NCBI GenBank assembly: GCA_017428115.1
Contig: JAFRRK010000063.1
Coordinates: 1 to 34,726, forward strand
Direction: 5' to 3'
Length of the DNA: 34,726 nt
From: Bacteroidales bacterium
GTDB taxonomy: Bacteria > Bacteroidota > Bacteroidia > Bacteroidales > P3
Shown here: piece by piece, positions 9,695 through 17,516 of the stretch
Layout of the letters: the number at the start of each line of letters is the position of its first letter
Position numbering within the stretch: the stretch's first letter is position 1
Translations under genes and position numbers: made by a program
Notes under the pieces: generated by a model
Seen by the model: only the letters and a program-made list of their open reading frames with translations
What the model was told of the DNA's origin: nothing
Databases searched by the model: none

Positions 9695-10690
9695 ATGAAT
9701 ATAACATTTGCACATCCATATCTGCTGCTGCTCTTGCTGGTGATACCTCTGTTGATAGCGTGGTATGTGCTGCGCTACCGCAAGCAGAAGCCGGCATTGC
9801 AGTTTTCGAACATCAGCCTGTTTAAGGGCATACACAAGACCTTTAGGCAACGGGCCTACCCGCTGCTGTTTGCGTTGCGGATGGTGGCTGTTGGGGCCAT
9901 CATTGTGGCACTGGCACGTCCGCAGAGCAAGCTCAGCCGCCAAGAGATGAAGGTGGAGGGCATCGACATCGTGATGGCGATGGACGTGAGCGGCAGTATG
10001 CTGGCTGAAGATTTTAAGCCCAACCGGCTGGAAGCCGCCAAGAAGGTGGCATCGGACTTTATCGAGGGCCGCAAGAACGACCGTATGGGGTTGGTGGTAT
10101 TCTCGGGCGAGGCATTCACCCAGGTGCCACTGACTATCGACCACGGTGTGCTGCTGAAACAGCTGCACGAGGTGAAGAGCGGCATGATTAAGGACGGCAC
10201 CGCACTGGGCGACGGCCTTGCCACGGCCATCAACCGCATCAAGGACAGCGAGGCGAAGAGCAAGGTAATCATACTGCTTACCGACGGTGTGAACAACCAA
10301 GGTGCCGTAGACCCGCAGAGTGCCGCCGAGATTGCCGCGCTCTACAACATACGGCTTTACACTATCGGTGTGGGTACCCACGGGCTTGCCCCCTACCCTT
10401 TCCGCGACCAGTTTGGCAGGACACACTACCAGAACATTCCGGTGGAGCTCGACGAGCAGTTACTGACGCATATGGCACAATCCACTAAGGACGGCCAGTA
10501 TTTCCGCGCCACTAACAAGAGCTCACTACAAAAGATTTTCAAACAAATTGACGAGATGGAGAAGAGCAAGATAGACGTGACCCAATATGCACAGACTAAA
10601 GACGAGTATCTGGGCTGGCTGATATTGGCCGCAGCGGCACTACTGCTCGAAATCATCCTCGGACTCTTTTATTTTCGCAGCACCCCCTAA
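9695..10690 (+). CDS. batA: BatA, vWA-domain membrane protein
   Basis: This 331-residue protein has two N-terminal membrane segments (about 7-25 and 55-75), a vWA domain facing the periplasm and a closing membrane helix (about 308-327). The metal site (MIDAS) is intact: DVSGS at 97-101, T169 in GTALGDGL, and D197 in TDGVNN. This is the usual BatA arrangement and length. In Bacteroides the Bat proteins are linked to aerotolerance, and they are thought to form a membrane complex with MoxR; that link is family knowledge. The stop is 12 bases ahead of the batB start, so translation is probably coupled. Confidence 0.93.
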   Translation: MNITFAHPYLLLLLLVIPLLIAWYVLRYRKQKPALQFSNISLFKGIHKTFRQRAYPLLFALRMVAVGAIIVALARPQSKLSRQEMKVEGIDIVMAMDVSGSMLAEDFKPNRLEAAKKVASDFIEGRKNDRMGLVVFSGEAFTQVPLTIDHGVLLKQLHEVKSGMIKDGTALGDGLATAINRIKDSEAKSKVIILLTDGVNNQGAVDPQSAAEIAALYNIRLYTIGVGTHGLAPYPFRDQFGRTHYQNIPVELDEQLLTHMAQSTKDGQYFRATNKSSLQKIFKQIDEMEKSKIDVTQYAQTKDEYLGWLILAAAALLLEIILGLFYFRSTP

Positions 10691-10702
10691 CACAGTAGCA
10701 CC

Positions 10703-12544
10703 ATGATTCACTTCCAACATCCAAAAATACTATGGCTTCTGCTCCTCATACCGGTCTGTGTGGGAGCATGGATATGGCTTCAATACCGCAATAAGAAACG
10801 CCTCGAAGAGTTTGCCGATCGAGGCATGTTTGGCAGGCTCATCCCCGATGCCTCCAGATGGAGGCCCGCCACGAAGTTCGGCCTGATAATGCTGGGCGCA
10901 GCCTTCCTTATCATAGCTCTTGCCAACCCGCAGGAGGGGAGCAAGATGGTGAAGGGAGAACGGCTGGGCAGCGACGTGGCGATATGCCTCGACATATCTA
11001 ACAGCATGATGGCTGAGGACATACAGCCCAACCGTCTGGAACGAAGCAAACGCACCGTTGCCAACCTGCTGAACGCATTGGGGAGCGACCGCATATCGCT
11101 GGTGGTGTTTGCCGGCAGCAGCTATGTGCAGATGCCACTCACCAGCGACTATAGTGCGGTGAAGCTCTTTTTAGACCAGATAGACTGCTCGCTTATCAGC
11201 GCACAGGGCACCGCCATCGGCGATGCCATCGACAAGGCCATGGAGACCTTTGGCTACGGCGACCCCGACCGGGAATGGGTGAAGAACCAAGGGCGTGCCA
11301 TAGTGGTCATCTCGGATGGCGAAAACTTTGAAGACGATGCCGAAGCGGCAGCCCGCAAAGCATCGGCAGAGGGCGTGCGTGTGTGCACCATAGGCATGGG
11401 CCTGACGGAAGGCACCCCCATACCAGAGTACCGAGGAGGCCAGCGAGTGGGATATAAGCGCGACAACAGCGGAAACACTGTCACCACCCACCTTGACGAA
11501 GCCACCCTCACTGCCATTGCACATGCCGGCAAGGGTATCTATGTGCGAGCCAACAATATCAACTCGGGCATACAAGATATAGTGAAATTAATAGAGGGAC
11601 TTGAGAAAGACAGCTTTGGCGAGACCCTCTTTTCGGAATACGAGAGCCGCTACCAGTATCCCTTGGTGGCAGCCCTGCTATGTCTCATTGCCGAACTGCT
11701 CATATTCGAACGTCGCAATAAAAAATTCAACCTAGAGAAAATGATGAAAGCCAGCCACACCCTACCCATACTACTGTTACTGATAATGCTGCCCTTGACG
11801 ACAACCGCGCAAAACAGCGAAGCCCGCAAGGAGACCCGCAAGGGCAATCGCGAATATAAGGCGAAACACTTTGACCGAGCGGAAGTGGACTATCGTCGTG
11901 CACTACATTACGACAGCACCGCCTACAGGGCACACTACAATCTAGGCAATAGTCTGTACCGCCAGAAGAAATATGAAGAGGCAGCGCAGCACTACAGCAG
12001 TGCCTTGGAGCATCCCAACCTCGACAAAAAAAGCCGCAGCCGCATACTGCACAACCGGGGAAACAGCAACCTGAAGGCAGGACTGCAAAAAGAGAACCGA
12101 GCCGAAGGCATGCAGCAGTTTCAACAGGCTGTGAACGACTATCAGGAAGCCTTGAAACTAAACCCTAAAAACGACGACACCCGCTACAATCTCTCCTATG
12201 CCAAGAAACTGTTGCAACAGGCTCAGCAACAACAACAGCAGAACGGCGGAGGCGGAGACAACCAACAGCAACAAGACAAGAACGACAAGAACAAGGACGG
12301 CAACAAGGGTCAAGACAAACAACAGGACCAACAGAACCAGCAGAACCAACAGAATCAGGACCAACAACAGAAACAGAAGCAAGACCGCCAGCAACAGAAA
12401 CAGCAACAACAGCGTCAGGATCAAAAAAAGCAGGATGCAGAACGACTGCTGGAAGCTGTTAAGAACAACGAGAAGAACACCATGAAGGAGAATGCCAAGA
12501 AACTGGAGGTGGCGCCTGCAGGTAGGATTGAGAAGGATTGGTAG
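10703..12544 (+). CDS. batB: BatB-BatC fusion: vWA membrane protein plus TPR domain
   Basis: Residues 1-340 are BatB: membrane segments at about 8-26 and 58-75, a vWA domain with intact MIDAS (DISNS 97-101, T170, D205), and a helix at about 319-335. The frame then runs straight on into BatC: a second hydrophobic, signal-peptide-like segment (347-370, MMKASHTLPILLLL... TTTAQ), three TPR units (about 375-505), then a long Gln/Asn/Lys-rich tail (about 508-580). The usual arrangement is two genes. The fused helices could form a hairpin that returns the TPR part to the periplasm. An ATG-ATG at 11741 after 'agagaaa' could also start a separate BatC. I do not know which form is made. Confidence 0.88.
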   Translation: MIHFQHPKILWLLLLIPVCVGAWIWLQYRNKKRLEEFADRGMFGRLIPDASRWRPATKFGLIMLGAAFLIIALANPQEGSKMVKGERLGSDVAICLDISNSMMAEDIQPNRLERSKRTVANLLNALGSDRISLVVFAGSSYVQMPLTSDYSAVKLFLDQIDCSLISAQGTAIGDAIDKAMETFGYGDPDREWVKNQGRAIVVISDGENFEDDAEAAARKASAEGVRVCTIGMGLTEGTPIPEYRGGQRVGYKRDNSGNTVTTHLDEATLTAIAHAGKGIYVRANNINSGIQDIVKLIEGLEKDSFGETLFSEYESRYQYPLVAALLCLIAELLIFERRNKKFNLEKMMKASHTLPILLLLIMLPLTTTAQNSEARKETRKGNREYKAKHFDRAEVDYRRALHYDSTAYRAHYNLGNSLYRQKKYEEAAQHYSSALEHPNLDKKSRSRILHNRGNSNLKAGLQKENRAEGMQQFQQAVNDYQEALKLNPKNDDTRYNLSYAKKLLQQAQQQQQQNGGGGDNQQQQDKNDKNKDGNKGQDKQQDQQNQQNQQNQDQQQKQKQDRQQQKQQQQRQDQKKQDAERLLEAVKNNEKNTMKENAKKLEVAPAGRIEKDW

Positions 12545-12667
12545 GGGGGAGAAGATCAGTTTGCTTACCCCTTACTTATGGGAAGTTCGGTTAATCAATA
12601 ATTTGAGGAATAAAATGCAAGCAGTTCATATAGATTCTCTAGCATAATGATAAGAAAACACGATAAT

Positions 12668-14497
12668 ATGAAGAAACTTTTAGTTTTAAGTATCTATCTT
12701 TTAGCAGTCCTAGCACTCACGGCACAGGAAATGACTGTGCGTGCGCCAGGCAGGGTAGACGTGGGGCAACGGTTTGAGGTTCGCTACGAGGTGAATGCCC
12801 GTGCCAGCGACTTCCGTGGGCCAAATTTCAAGGGTTTCTCGGTGCTCTCGGGGCCCAACGCCTCGCACATGTCGAGCACACAGATAATAAATGGGCAGAT
12901 ATCCAGTTCGATTACCACCGGCTTCACCTACATTATCCAAGCCGACATAGAAGGGAGCTACAATGTGGGCAGCGCCAGTTGCAATGTGGACGGCAAGCGA
13001 GTAACCTGTCAGGGCTTTTCCATCAAGGTAGAAAAGGGCAACCCCAACGCGCAGCAGCAGAATGCCCGCAACGCCTACGGCCAACCACAACGGCAGCAGA
13101 GCCAACGAGCCACCCAACCCGCTCAATCAGACAATATCGACAGTCGTTCGCTCTTTGCACGTGCCAGTATCAGCAAGAGCAACCCTTACCAAGGCGAACA
13201 AGTGATACTGACCTACAAGATATACACCCAGGTGTCGCTGCAGCAGTATCAGATAGACAAACTGCCCGGCAACAAAGGATTTTGGAGCGAGGACCTGACC
13301 AAGGACGGCAGTGTGAAACAATATGAAGAGACCGTGGACGGGCGCCGCTATATGGTGGCAGAGATACGGCGCGGAGCTCTTTTTGCACAAGAGAGTGGCA
13401 AACTGACTATCGAACCGCTCGACCTTGACGTGCTGGCCCTTGTGCAGCGTCAGCGGCAACGGACAGGCTCTATATGGGACCTTTTCGACGACCCCTTCTT
13501 CAACCCCACACAAGCAATTCAGAAACATCTCCGCACAAACAGCATCAACGTCAATGTCAAGCCGCTGCCCAACGCCCCAGAAGGCTTCAATGGGGCTGTG
13601 GGTACCTTCACAGTCACGCGCGATGTTGACACCCGCGAAGTGCGCGCCAACGAAGCCATCACCTACCGCCTGACCATCAGCGGCAACGGCAATCTGATGC
13701 TTATTGACGCACCTCAAATAGATTTTCCCAAAGTATTTGAAGTATACGATCCTCAAATTGACGACCATATCACACGCAGTAGTTCGGGAGTTAGTGGCAG
13801 CCGCACATTCGAATGGGTGCTGATACCCCGCAAACAAGGCGATTATGAGATACCTGCGTTCAACTTTGTCACCTTCGACCCCTCGGCCGGACGATATGTG
13901 ACCAAGCATGTCGAGGCTATACCGGTGCACATAAAAAAAGGCGACCCCAAGTCGATGAAGAACGTCACAAGCAACAAGAGTGACGTGAAACTGCTCAACA
14001 GCGACATCAACCACATACGTACCTCCACCGGCGGCTTCAGCCCACGCACTGAGACAGCACGTCCCGCATGGTGGTTCTGGACGCTGCTCATAGCCATCAT
14101 CGCTGCGGGCATAGGAGCCATCTTGTTCTTCCGCCACCGTCTGGCACAGCAGCAAGACATAGCCGGCATGCGCCTGCGCCGTGCCACCAAAGAGGCACGC
14201 AAAAGGCTCAAGAAAGCCGCCAGCCACTTGAATGACGGCAACGACAACCTCTTCTACGAAGAGATATATAAAGCCATCTGGGGCTGCCTGGCCGACAAAT
14301 ACAATATAGAGCTATCGCGCCTAAGCAGCGACACTGTGCGCGAATGCCTCACCGAGAAGCAGGTTCCCGAAGAGCAACAGAAACTAATCATGTCGACTCT
14401 GCAAGAGGTAGACTTCGCACGCTTTGCCCCTGGAGACGCGACAGCTAAGAAACAACAAATATACGACCAAGCCCTACAAATGATAGTAATGCTCTAA
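12668..14497 (+). CDS. batD: BatD, oxygen-tolerance family protein
   Basis: A BatD homologue: signal peptide (MKKLLVLSIYLLAVLALTAQ), long periplasmic immunoglobulin-like region, a membrane helix at about 466-490 (WWFWTLLIAIIAAGIGAILFF) and a cytosolic helical tail. I chose the ATG at 12668 (609 residues) over the in-frame ATG at 12647, because the longer form would put seven charged or polar residues before the signal peptide. About 120 non-coding bases separate it from batB/C. Conserved family features include the early APGRVDVGQRFEVRYEVNA segment. It likely serves as the periplasmic scaffold of the Bat complex, which is inferred from family and context. Confidence 0.92.
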   Translation: MKKLLVLSIYLLAVLALTAQEMTVRAPGRVDVGQRFEVRYEVNARASDFRGPNFKGFSVLSGPNASHMSSTQIINGQISSSITTGFTYIIQADIEGSYNVGSASCNVDGKRVTCQGFSIKVEKGNPNAQQQNARNAYGQPQRQQSQRATQPAQSDNIDSRSLFARASISKSNPYQGEQVILTYKIYTQVSLQQYQIDKLPGNKGFWSEDLTKDGSVKQYEETVDGRRYMVAEIRRGALFAQESGKLTIEPLDLDVLALVQRQRQRTGSIWDLFDDPFFNPTQAIQKHLRTNSINVNVKPLPNAPEGFNGAVGTFTVTRDVDTREVRANEAITYRLTISGNGNLMLIDAPQIDFPKVFEVYDPQIDDHITRSSSGVSGSRTFEWVLIPRKQGDYEIPAFNFVTFDPSAGRYVTKHVEAIPVHIKKGDPKSMKNVTSNKSDVKLLNSDINHIRTSTGGFSPRTETARPAWWFWTLLIAIIAAGIGAILFFRHRLAQQQDIAGMRLRRATKEARKRLKKAASHLNDGNDNLFYEEIYKAIWGCLADKYNIELSRLSSDTVRECLTEKQVPEEQQKLIMSTLQEVDFARFAPGDATAKKQQIYDQALQMIVML

Positions 14498-14510
14498 CAT
14501 ATTGCACCCC

Positions 14511-15266
14511 ATGAAGAAACTATTAGTCACCATATTTGCTACGTTCACCATGATGACCGTAGCGGCACAAAGTCCTCAGCAACTGATGCAGCAGGGCAAC
14601 GAAGCCTACAGCCATGGCAACTATGATGCCGCCGCAGAGGCATATAACGCCATACTCGAAGGTGGGGCACACTCCGCCGACTTATATTACAACCTAGGCA
14701 ACGCCTACTACCGCATGGACGAGATGGGACTTGCGATACTGAATTACGAACGTGCTTTGCGCCTCAACCCCCACTTTCGTGACGCCCAACAGAACCTTGA
14801 CCTGGCATACAGCAAAACTGAAGACAAAATCGATGCCCTGCCGAAAATATTCTTAACCCAATGGGCTGAGGCGGTAGTATCGTGGTTCAGCCCGAGCGGA
14901 TGGCTGGTGGTGGTGTTGGTGCTGGTGACGGTGTTGGTGGCGCTGGTGGTAGTTTTCTTTATCAGCGGCGACTATGCCTGGCGGCGCCGCACGCTGCTCC
15001 TCAGCATTGTAGTAATGTTGCTCATGCTGATAGCCATCGGCTGCAGTATTTCATCGCACATTCGCTATAACCGTCACGACCGTGCAATTATCACCAGCCC
15101 AATGATTGTGATGAAGAGTTCGCCCGACACCAATAGCATTGATAAGATGATACTCCACGAAGGTACTCCAGTAAACATAGAAGAGACCATCGACGAATGG
15201 CACAAAATTCATATTGCCGACGGCACGACAGGATGGGTGGAAGACTCAGATATAACCATCATCTGA
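14511..15266 (+). CDS. batE: BatE, TPR and SH3-like membrane protein
   Basis: The 251-residue product (ATG 14511; a TTG at 14502 is also in frame but less likely) has a signal peptide ending VAAQ, two to three TPR units (about 20-105; YYNLGNAYYRMDEMG and NYERALRLNPH), two adjacent membrane helices (about 120-180) and a C-terminal SH3-like domain (VNIEETIDEWHKIHIADGTTGWVED). This is the normal BatE layout and ends the operon. The 13-base spacing to batD suggests co-transcription. It likely joins other Bat proteins at the inner membrane through the TPR part; that is inferred. Confidence 0.92.
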   Translation: MKKLLVTIFATFTMMTVAAQSPQQLMQQGNEAYSHGNYDAAAEAYNAILEGGAHSADLYYNLGNAYYRMDEMGLAILNYERALRLNPHFRDAQQNLDLAYSKTEDKIDALPKIFLTQWAEAVVSWFSPSGWLVVVLVLVTVLVALVVVFFISGDYAWRRRTLLLSIVVMLLMLIAIGCSISSHIRYNRHDRAIITSPMIVMKSSPDTNSIDKMILHEGTPVNIEETIDEWHKIHIADGTTGWVEDSDITII

Positions 15267-15289
15267 GAATTATGAGTTGGGAACTAATT

Positions 15290-15373
15290 AACTCTGAACT
15301 CCAAACTCTAAACACTGAACACTGAACGCTAAACTTCAAACTATAAACCCTAAACTATAAACTCTAAACTATA
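15290..15373. repeat. Heptamer tandem repeat, 12 exact-length units
   Basis: Twelve units of exactly seven bases run without a break: all begin AAC, with consensus AAC-N-CTA (AACTCTA, AACACTG, AACCCTA, AACTATA among them). One more unit, AACTAAT at 15282, is out of phase by one base. The repeat lies 24 bases after batE. One unit equals the plant-type telomere heptamer AACCCTA by coincidence. It recalls the heptameric short tandem repeats known from cyanobacterial intergenic DNA. Confidence 0.85.
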
Positions 15374-15463
15374 CCTCCACAACAAGAATATCGAGTTATA
15401 ACGGCATTTAACATTATTTCACAGCTATACTTGCAACATAAATCAACTGAATGTGTCAATAAG

Positions 15464-15512
15464 GAGTTGAAATATAATAGGGGGAAAAAGACTGAAGGGG
15501 TTATTTCAACTC
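15464..15512. promoter_or_regulatory. Perfect 11-bp inverted repeat in the WG gene leader
   Basis: GAGTTGAAATA at 15464-15474 and TATTTCAACTC at 15502-15512 are exact reverse complements with 27 bases between them. It ends 36 bases before the ATG of the WG-repeat gene. It may be an operator for a dimeric regulator or a leader RNA stem. A possible -7 box, TATACTTG, is at 15426-15433 with one mismatch. Confidence 0.5.
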
Positions 15513-15548
15513 ACAACGCTCAATTAAAAAGTATACACACAGATAATT

Positions 15549-16820
15549 ATGAAACATCTTATTCTTTTTAGTCTCTTCATTCTGGTCACCTTAGGAGTTG
15601 CGGCACAGGAGAAAGTGGAATATGTGGATGATGAAGAATGCGGCTGCGAGCTAGTCTTTATCGATGGCATACAAACCACGCAAGAGGGCGACCGCTTTGG
15701 ATTCAAACGTGAAGACGGCACCATCATAGTGCCAAACAAATACATGTTTGTCGACCATTTTCACGGCCCCTACTGCAAAGTGTACCTCAACTACGACAGC
15801 TGCGGGCTCATCAATCGCGAAGGCGAAGAGATTATACCTTGCAACTACAACGATGTCGCCTACCCCACCGACGGAATGATAATGGTGGTAAAAGACGGGC
15901 TGTATGGATTCTTCGACACCCTTGGTGAACAACATATTCCATTCCGCTACCGCGCAGCTTCTACGTTCAACGAAGGCTTGGCTGTGGTGGCAGTAGACAT
16001 AGACAGCACCCTTGTGCAATACGGATATATCGACCACGAGGGGCGCATGGTCATTGAGCCGCAATACGAATATGCATTCCCCTTCTACGAAGGGTTTGCC
16101 GTGGTCAAAAAATACGACCGCTACGGAATGATAGACCGCAACAACCGCGAAGTATTCCCCATCAAATTCGAGATACTCACCTCGATGTATCAGGGACGCC
16201 TTTTTGCTGGCGACGACGACGGCCTTGCTATGTACGACAACCACTTCCGGCAGCTCACCAAGCCTGTATACACCTACCTTGTGGGGCGCACCGACGAGCG
16301 CATACTGGTACAGCGCGACAACAAATACGGCTATCTTGACACGACCGGTCGCGAGGTGATACCCTGCCAGTACGACCAGGCAGGCCTTTTCAAAAACCAG
16401 CGTGCCTATGTGTCAAAGGACAACAAGTGGGGCATCATCAATACCGAGGGTAAGGCAATCCTGCCCATCGAATATGATAACAGCGGCTTCCGCGCCGAAG
16501 CCTACATCTACCACGACAGCCTTGCCCTCATCGAGAAAGACGGGCGTTACGGCTATTGCGACATGGAAGGGAGGCCTGTAATATGGCCCTGCTTCGAGAA
16601 TGCATACCAATTCTCCAACGGTCTCGCACCCGTACAATTGGGGCTATGGGGATATATCGACACTAAGGGCGATTTCTTCATCTCGCCCATTTTTGAAATG
16701 GCCTCGCCCTTTGAATATGGACGGTCTGAAGTAGTGTACCGTGGCGAAATACACCGCATGAACAGCGAAGGCCGCTGTGTGAAGAATTGTAAAAACGCTC
16801 CCCGCTCATGGCGAAAATAG
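15549..16820 (+). CDS. Secreted WG-repeat protein
   Basis: The 423-residue product has a signal peptide (to about residue 19, VAAQ) and then at least seven WG-type repeats of about 40 residues. Each has a 'YGYID..G..VIP..YD' core, for example YGYIDHEGRMVIEPQYEYA, YGYLDTTGREVIPCQYDQA and WGIINTEGKAILPIEYDNS. WG-repeat proteins are widespread in Bacteroidetes; the repeats are thought to form a beta-propeller or solenoid for binding, and no enzyme function is known. It is probably periplasmic or exported. Its tail overlaps the start of rseC by 13 bases, so the two may be translated together. Confidence 0.9.
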   Translation: MKHLILFSLFILVTLGVAAQEKVEYVDDEECGCELVFIDGIQTTQEGDRFGFKREDGTIIVPNKYMFVDHFHGPYCKVYLNYDSCGLINREGEEIIPCNYNDVAYPTDGMIMVVKDGLYGFFDTLGEQHIPFRYRAASTFNEGLAVVAVDIDSTLVQYGYIDHEGRMVIEPQYEYAFPFYEGFAVVKKYDRYGMIDRNNREVFPIKFEILTSMYQGRLFAGDDDGLAMYDNHFRQLTKPVYTYLVGRTDERILVQRDNKYGYLDTTGREVIPCQYDQAGLFKNQRAYVSKDNKWGIINTEGKAILPIEYDNSGFRAEAYIYHDSLALIEKDGRYGYCDMEGRPVIWPCFENAYQFSNGLAPVQLGLWGYIDTKGDFFISPIFEMASPFEYGRSEVVYRGEIHRMNSEGRCVKNCKNAPRSWRK

Positions 16821-17269
16821 CAACACATACAGCCACCGTAGTGTCGGTGAAAAGTCCAGCCAATCGTCAGACAGACAACAGCAACAACAAGCAGGGCATA
16901 GTTACCGTGCAGCTGCATGTGGTGAGTGCATGTGCAGCCTGCGAGGCACACAGCAAATGCGGCTTTGCCGACAGCAAAGAGAAAACGATGGATATCGACA
17001 CCCCCGACTGGCAGCAATTCCATGAAGGCGACGAAGTCACTGTCACCATCCAGGCTAACCGAGGGTTACAGGCTGTGGCAATAGCCTATCTGCTGCCAGC
17101 CGCGCTGCTCATAGCCACCTTTGCCACACTGTCGGCACTACACCTCTCCGAAGGATGGGTTGCAATTATCACCCTCTTAGTAGTAGCCCTCTATGGACTG
17201 CTACTCTACTGCCTGCGCCACCGCCTGCAGCAGAGGTTCACCATGTCGCTCTCTGCCAAAAAAGTGTGA
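16808..17269 (+). CDS. rseC: RseC/MucC-family membrane protein
   Basis: A 153-residue SoxR-reducing/RseC-type protein: the N-terminal domain has the family cysteine motif CAACEAHSKCG (about residues 39-49), followed by two membrane helices (about 80-105 and 110-132). In Bacteroidetes rseC usually precedes the rnfBCDGEA genes for the Rnf electron-transport complex; here none follows, and the neighbour is a C10 protease. Its ATG lies within the end of the WG-repeat gene. RseC is a redox-linked inner-membrane protein of poorly known role. The family call is firm; the job here is not. Confidence 0.9.
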   Translation: MAKIATHTATVVSVKSPANRQTDNSNNKQGIVTVQLHVVSACAACEAHSKCGFADSKEKTMDIDTPDWQQFHEGDEVTVTIQANRGLQAVAIAYLLPAALLIATFATLSALHLSEGWVAIITLLVVALYGLLLYCLRHRLQQRFTMSLSAKKV

Positions 17270-17391
17270 GCGTCGAAAGGGAACTGTAAACACGTTCATT
17301 TTTAAGAGAGCGGGAAGTAGATGACATTCAATCTCGTTAAGACCATAAATTCTATCGAATTAATGGCGGGCATAATCTATTCTGTTTTTTT

Positions 17392-17424
17392 ATTGAATAA
17401 TTTCAACGAATATACGTATCTTTG
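17392..17424 (+). promoter_or_regulatory. Bacteroidetes-type promoter of the C10 protease gene
   Basis: TATTG (TTG at 17393-17395) and TATCTTTG (17417-17424) are 21 bases apart, a good match to the TTTG / TAnnTTTG pattern. The leader from there to the ATG at 17517 is about 85 bases. Confidence 0.7.
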
Positions 17425-17453
17425 CAAGTGGGAAATAATTAACCAATACTGCT

Positions 17454-17473
17454 GCATGTAGCTGTTTACATGC
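17454..17473 (+). promoter_or_regulatory. Hairpin in the C10 protease leader
   Basis: GCATGTA and TACATGC form a perfect 7-bp stem with a 6-base loop (GCTGTT). It sits in the 5' leader about 30 bases after the likely transcription start and 43 bases before the start codon. It may stabilise the transcript; no riboswitch family is recognisable. Confidence 0.45.
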
Positions 17474-17516
17474 ATGTTATGATAATAAATCAATACGACA
17501 AGATAAAAAAAGTAAC

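Noticed and set aside
9326-10426. A 366-codon open frame on the minus strand across the batA region
   Set aside because: It opposes two good Bat genes, and its low-complexity His/Leu/Gln-rich translation shows no family likeness.
13127-14227. A 366-codon open frame on the minus strand within batD
   Set aside because: It is antisense to batD, without ribosome site or motif.
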